A stretch of DNA of 49,673 bases, taken from Streptomyces mutabilis (GTDB lineage: Bacteria; Actinomycetota; Actinomycetes; Streptomycetales; Streptomycetaceae). Numbering within the stretch: position 1 is the stretch's first letter; each line of letters begins with the position of its first letter. Under the pieces are notes generated by a model. That model was given only the letters and a program-made list of their open reading frames with translations, did not search any database and was not told the origin of the DNA. The stretch lies in assembly GCF_014649815.1 (NCBI RefSeq), contig NZ_BMTT01000031.1, positions 1 to 49,673 on the forward strand, written 5' to 3'. Shown here piece by piece: positions 49,391 to 49,673 of this stretch. The translations under genes were made by a program, and so were the position numbers.

Positions 49391-49673
49391 TCACTGGGGC
49401 GGGTTGCCGTGCTTGCGGGACGGCAGGTCGGCGTGCTTGGTCTGGAGCATCGCCAGGGAACGGATCAGTACCTCGCGGGTCTCCGCCGGGTCGATCACGT
49501 CGTCGACCAGGCCGCGCTCCGCCGCGTAGTACGGATGCATCAGCTCGGCCTTGTACTCCTTGACCATCCGGGCCCGCATGACGGCCGGGTCGTCCGCCTC
49601 GGCGATCTGCCGGCGGAAGATGACGTTGGCCGCCCCCTCCGCGCCCATCACGGCGATCTCGTTGGTCGGCCAG
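49391..49673 (-). CDS. accB: Acyl-CoA carboxylase beta subunit (3' part, runs off the window)
   Basis: The C-terminal end of a carboxyltransferase (AccB/PccB type), upstream part beyond 49673. Visible: NEIAVMGAEGAANVIFRRQIAEADDPAVMRARMVKEYKAELMHPYYAAERGLVDDVIDPAETREVLIRSLAMLQTKHADLPSRKHGNPPQ. This is the classic end of the family, including the AERGLVDDVIDPAETR element near the biotin/acyl-CoA site. Substrate choice (acetyl versus propionyl) depends on a residue outside the window. Followed at once by accE. Its presence here, away from a housekeeping copy, fits precursor supply for a polyketide cluster (inference). Confidence 0.9.
   Translation of the reverse strand, partial: WPTNEIAVMGAEGAANVIFRRQIAEADDPAVMRARMVKEYKAELMHPYYAAERGLVDDVIDPAETREVLIRSLAMLQTKHADLPSRKHGNPPQ

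Noticed and set aside
1-49673. Insertion sequences, prophage genes, rRNA and tRNA genes
   Set aside because: Read through both strands; no transposase, integrase, phage or RNA-gene signature was found.
40033-49673. bldA-dependent TTA codons in the cluster genes
   Set aside because: TTA/TAA triplets checked in the cluster genes are out of frame; none was found in frame.

Overview
The window is very GC-rich, densely coding DNA with strong G/C third positions, GTG and TTG starts, and lineage-typical genes: mycothiol-dependent isomerase family, PASTA kinase, proteasome activator Bpa, acyl-CoA carboxylase epsilon subunit and F420-type LLM oxidoreductase. It is almost certainly a Streptomyces chromosome. 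From memory, the gene order of bases 1 to about 39,800 matches the conserved oriC-proximal core around S. coelicolor SCO38xx, with two bkd operons flanking two kinases, an ABC pair, a potassium channel, moeA and paa genes. A perfect parS site at 21,727-21,740 fits that location.

Layout of the core. 67-3,975: nitrilase-family hydrolase, mycothiol-dependent maleylpyruvate isomerase family protein, MFS transporter and its coupled GntR regulator. 4,182-6,574: secreted D-Ala-D-Ala carboxypeptidase, then a YtrA-type GntR repressor coupled to a DUF1648 membrane protein. 6,900-10,537: first branched-chain keto acid dehydrogenase operon (bkdA1-B1-C1), facing a damaged response-regulator gene across a 22-bp palindrome. 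11,565-17,324: PPOX-fold protein, two divergent membrane Ser/Thr kinases, Bpa, and a secreted acidic repeat protein. 17,335-24,143: quinone oxidoreductase, DrrAB-like exporter, potassium channel, MoeA and a MobA-like transferase. 24,245-28,565: second bkd operon and its divergent Lrp/AsnC regulator. 28,594-32,584: TetR regulator, paaH and divergent paaN. 32,614-39,818: TrmH methyltransferase, HTTM and DUF5819 proteins, rhodanese, J-domain protein, DUF2252 protein, and a Tat-secreted intradiol dioxygenase fused to a carbohydrate-binding module.

From about 39.8 kb to the end the content changes to what looks like the edge of a specialised-metabolite gene cluster: LLM flavin/F420 oxidoreductase, DHA2 drug exporter, small-molecule O-methyltransferase, LuxR-type response regulator with histidine kinase, ABC exporter, a class II DAHP synthase homologue that has lost its catalytic ligands, and acyl-CoA carboxylase epsilon and beta subunits. 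The beta subunit runs off the window. All but the LLM gene are on the minus strand.

How it fits together: the two bkd complexes make isobutyryl-, isovaleryl- and 2-methylbutyryl-CoA from branched amino acids (fatty-acid and polyketide primers). The paa genes deal with phenylacetyl-CoA breakdown products. A near-identical ACCGNNCGNNCGGT-like palindrome lies 57-60 bp upstream of both paaH and bkdA2, suggesting one TetR regulator ties the two pathways. The best targets for follow-up are the parS site inside a gene overlap, the degenerate DAHP synthase, the shared TetR operator, the broken response regulator and the unassigned palindromes at 10,728 and 47,918.
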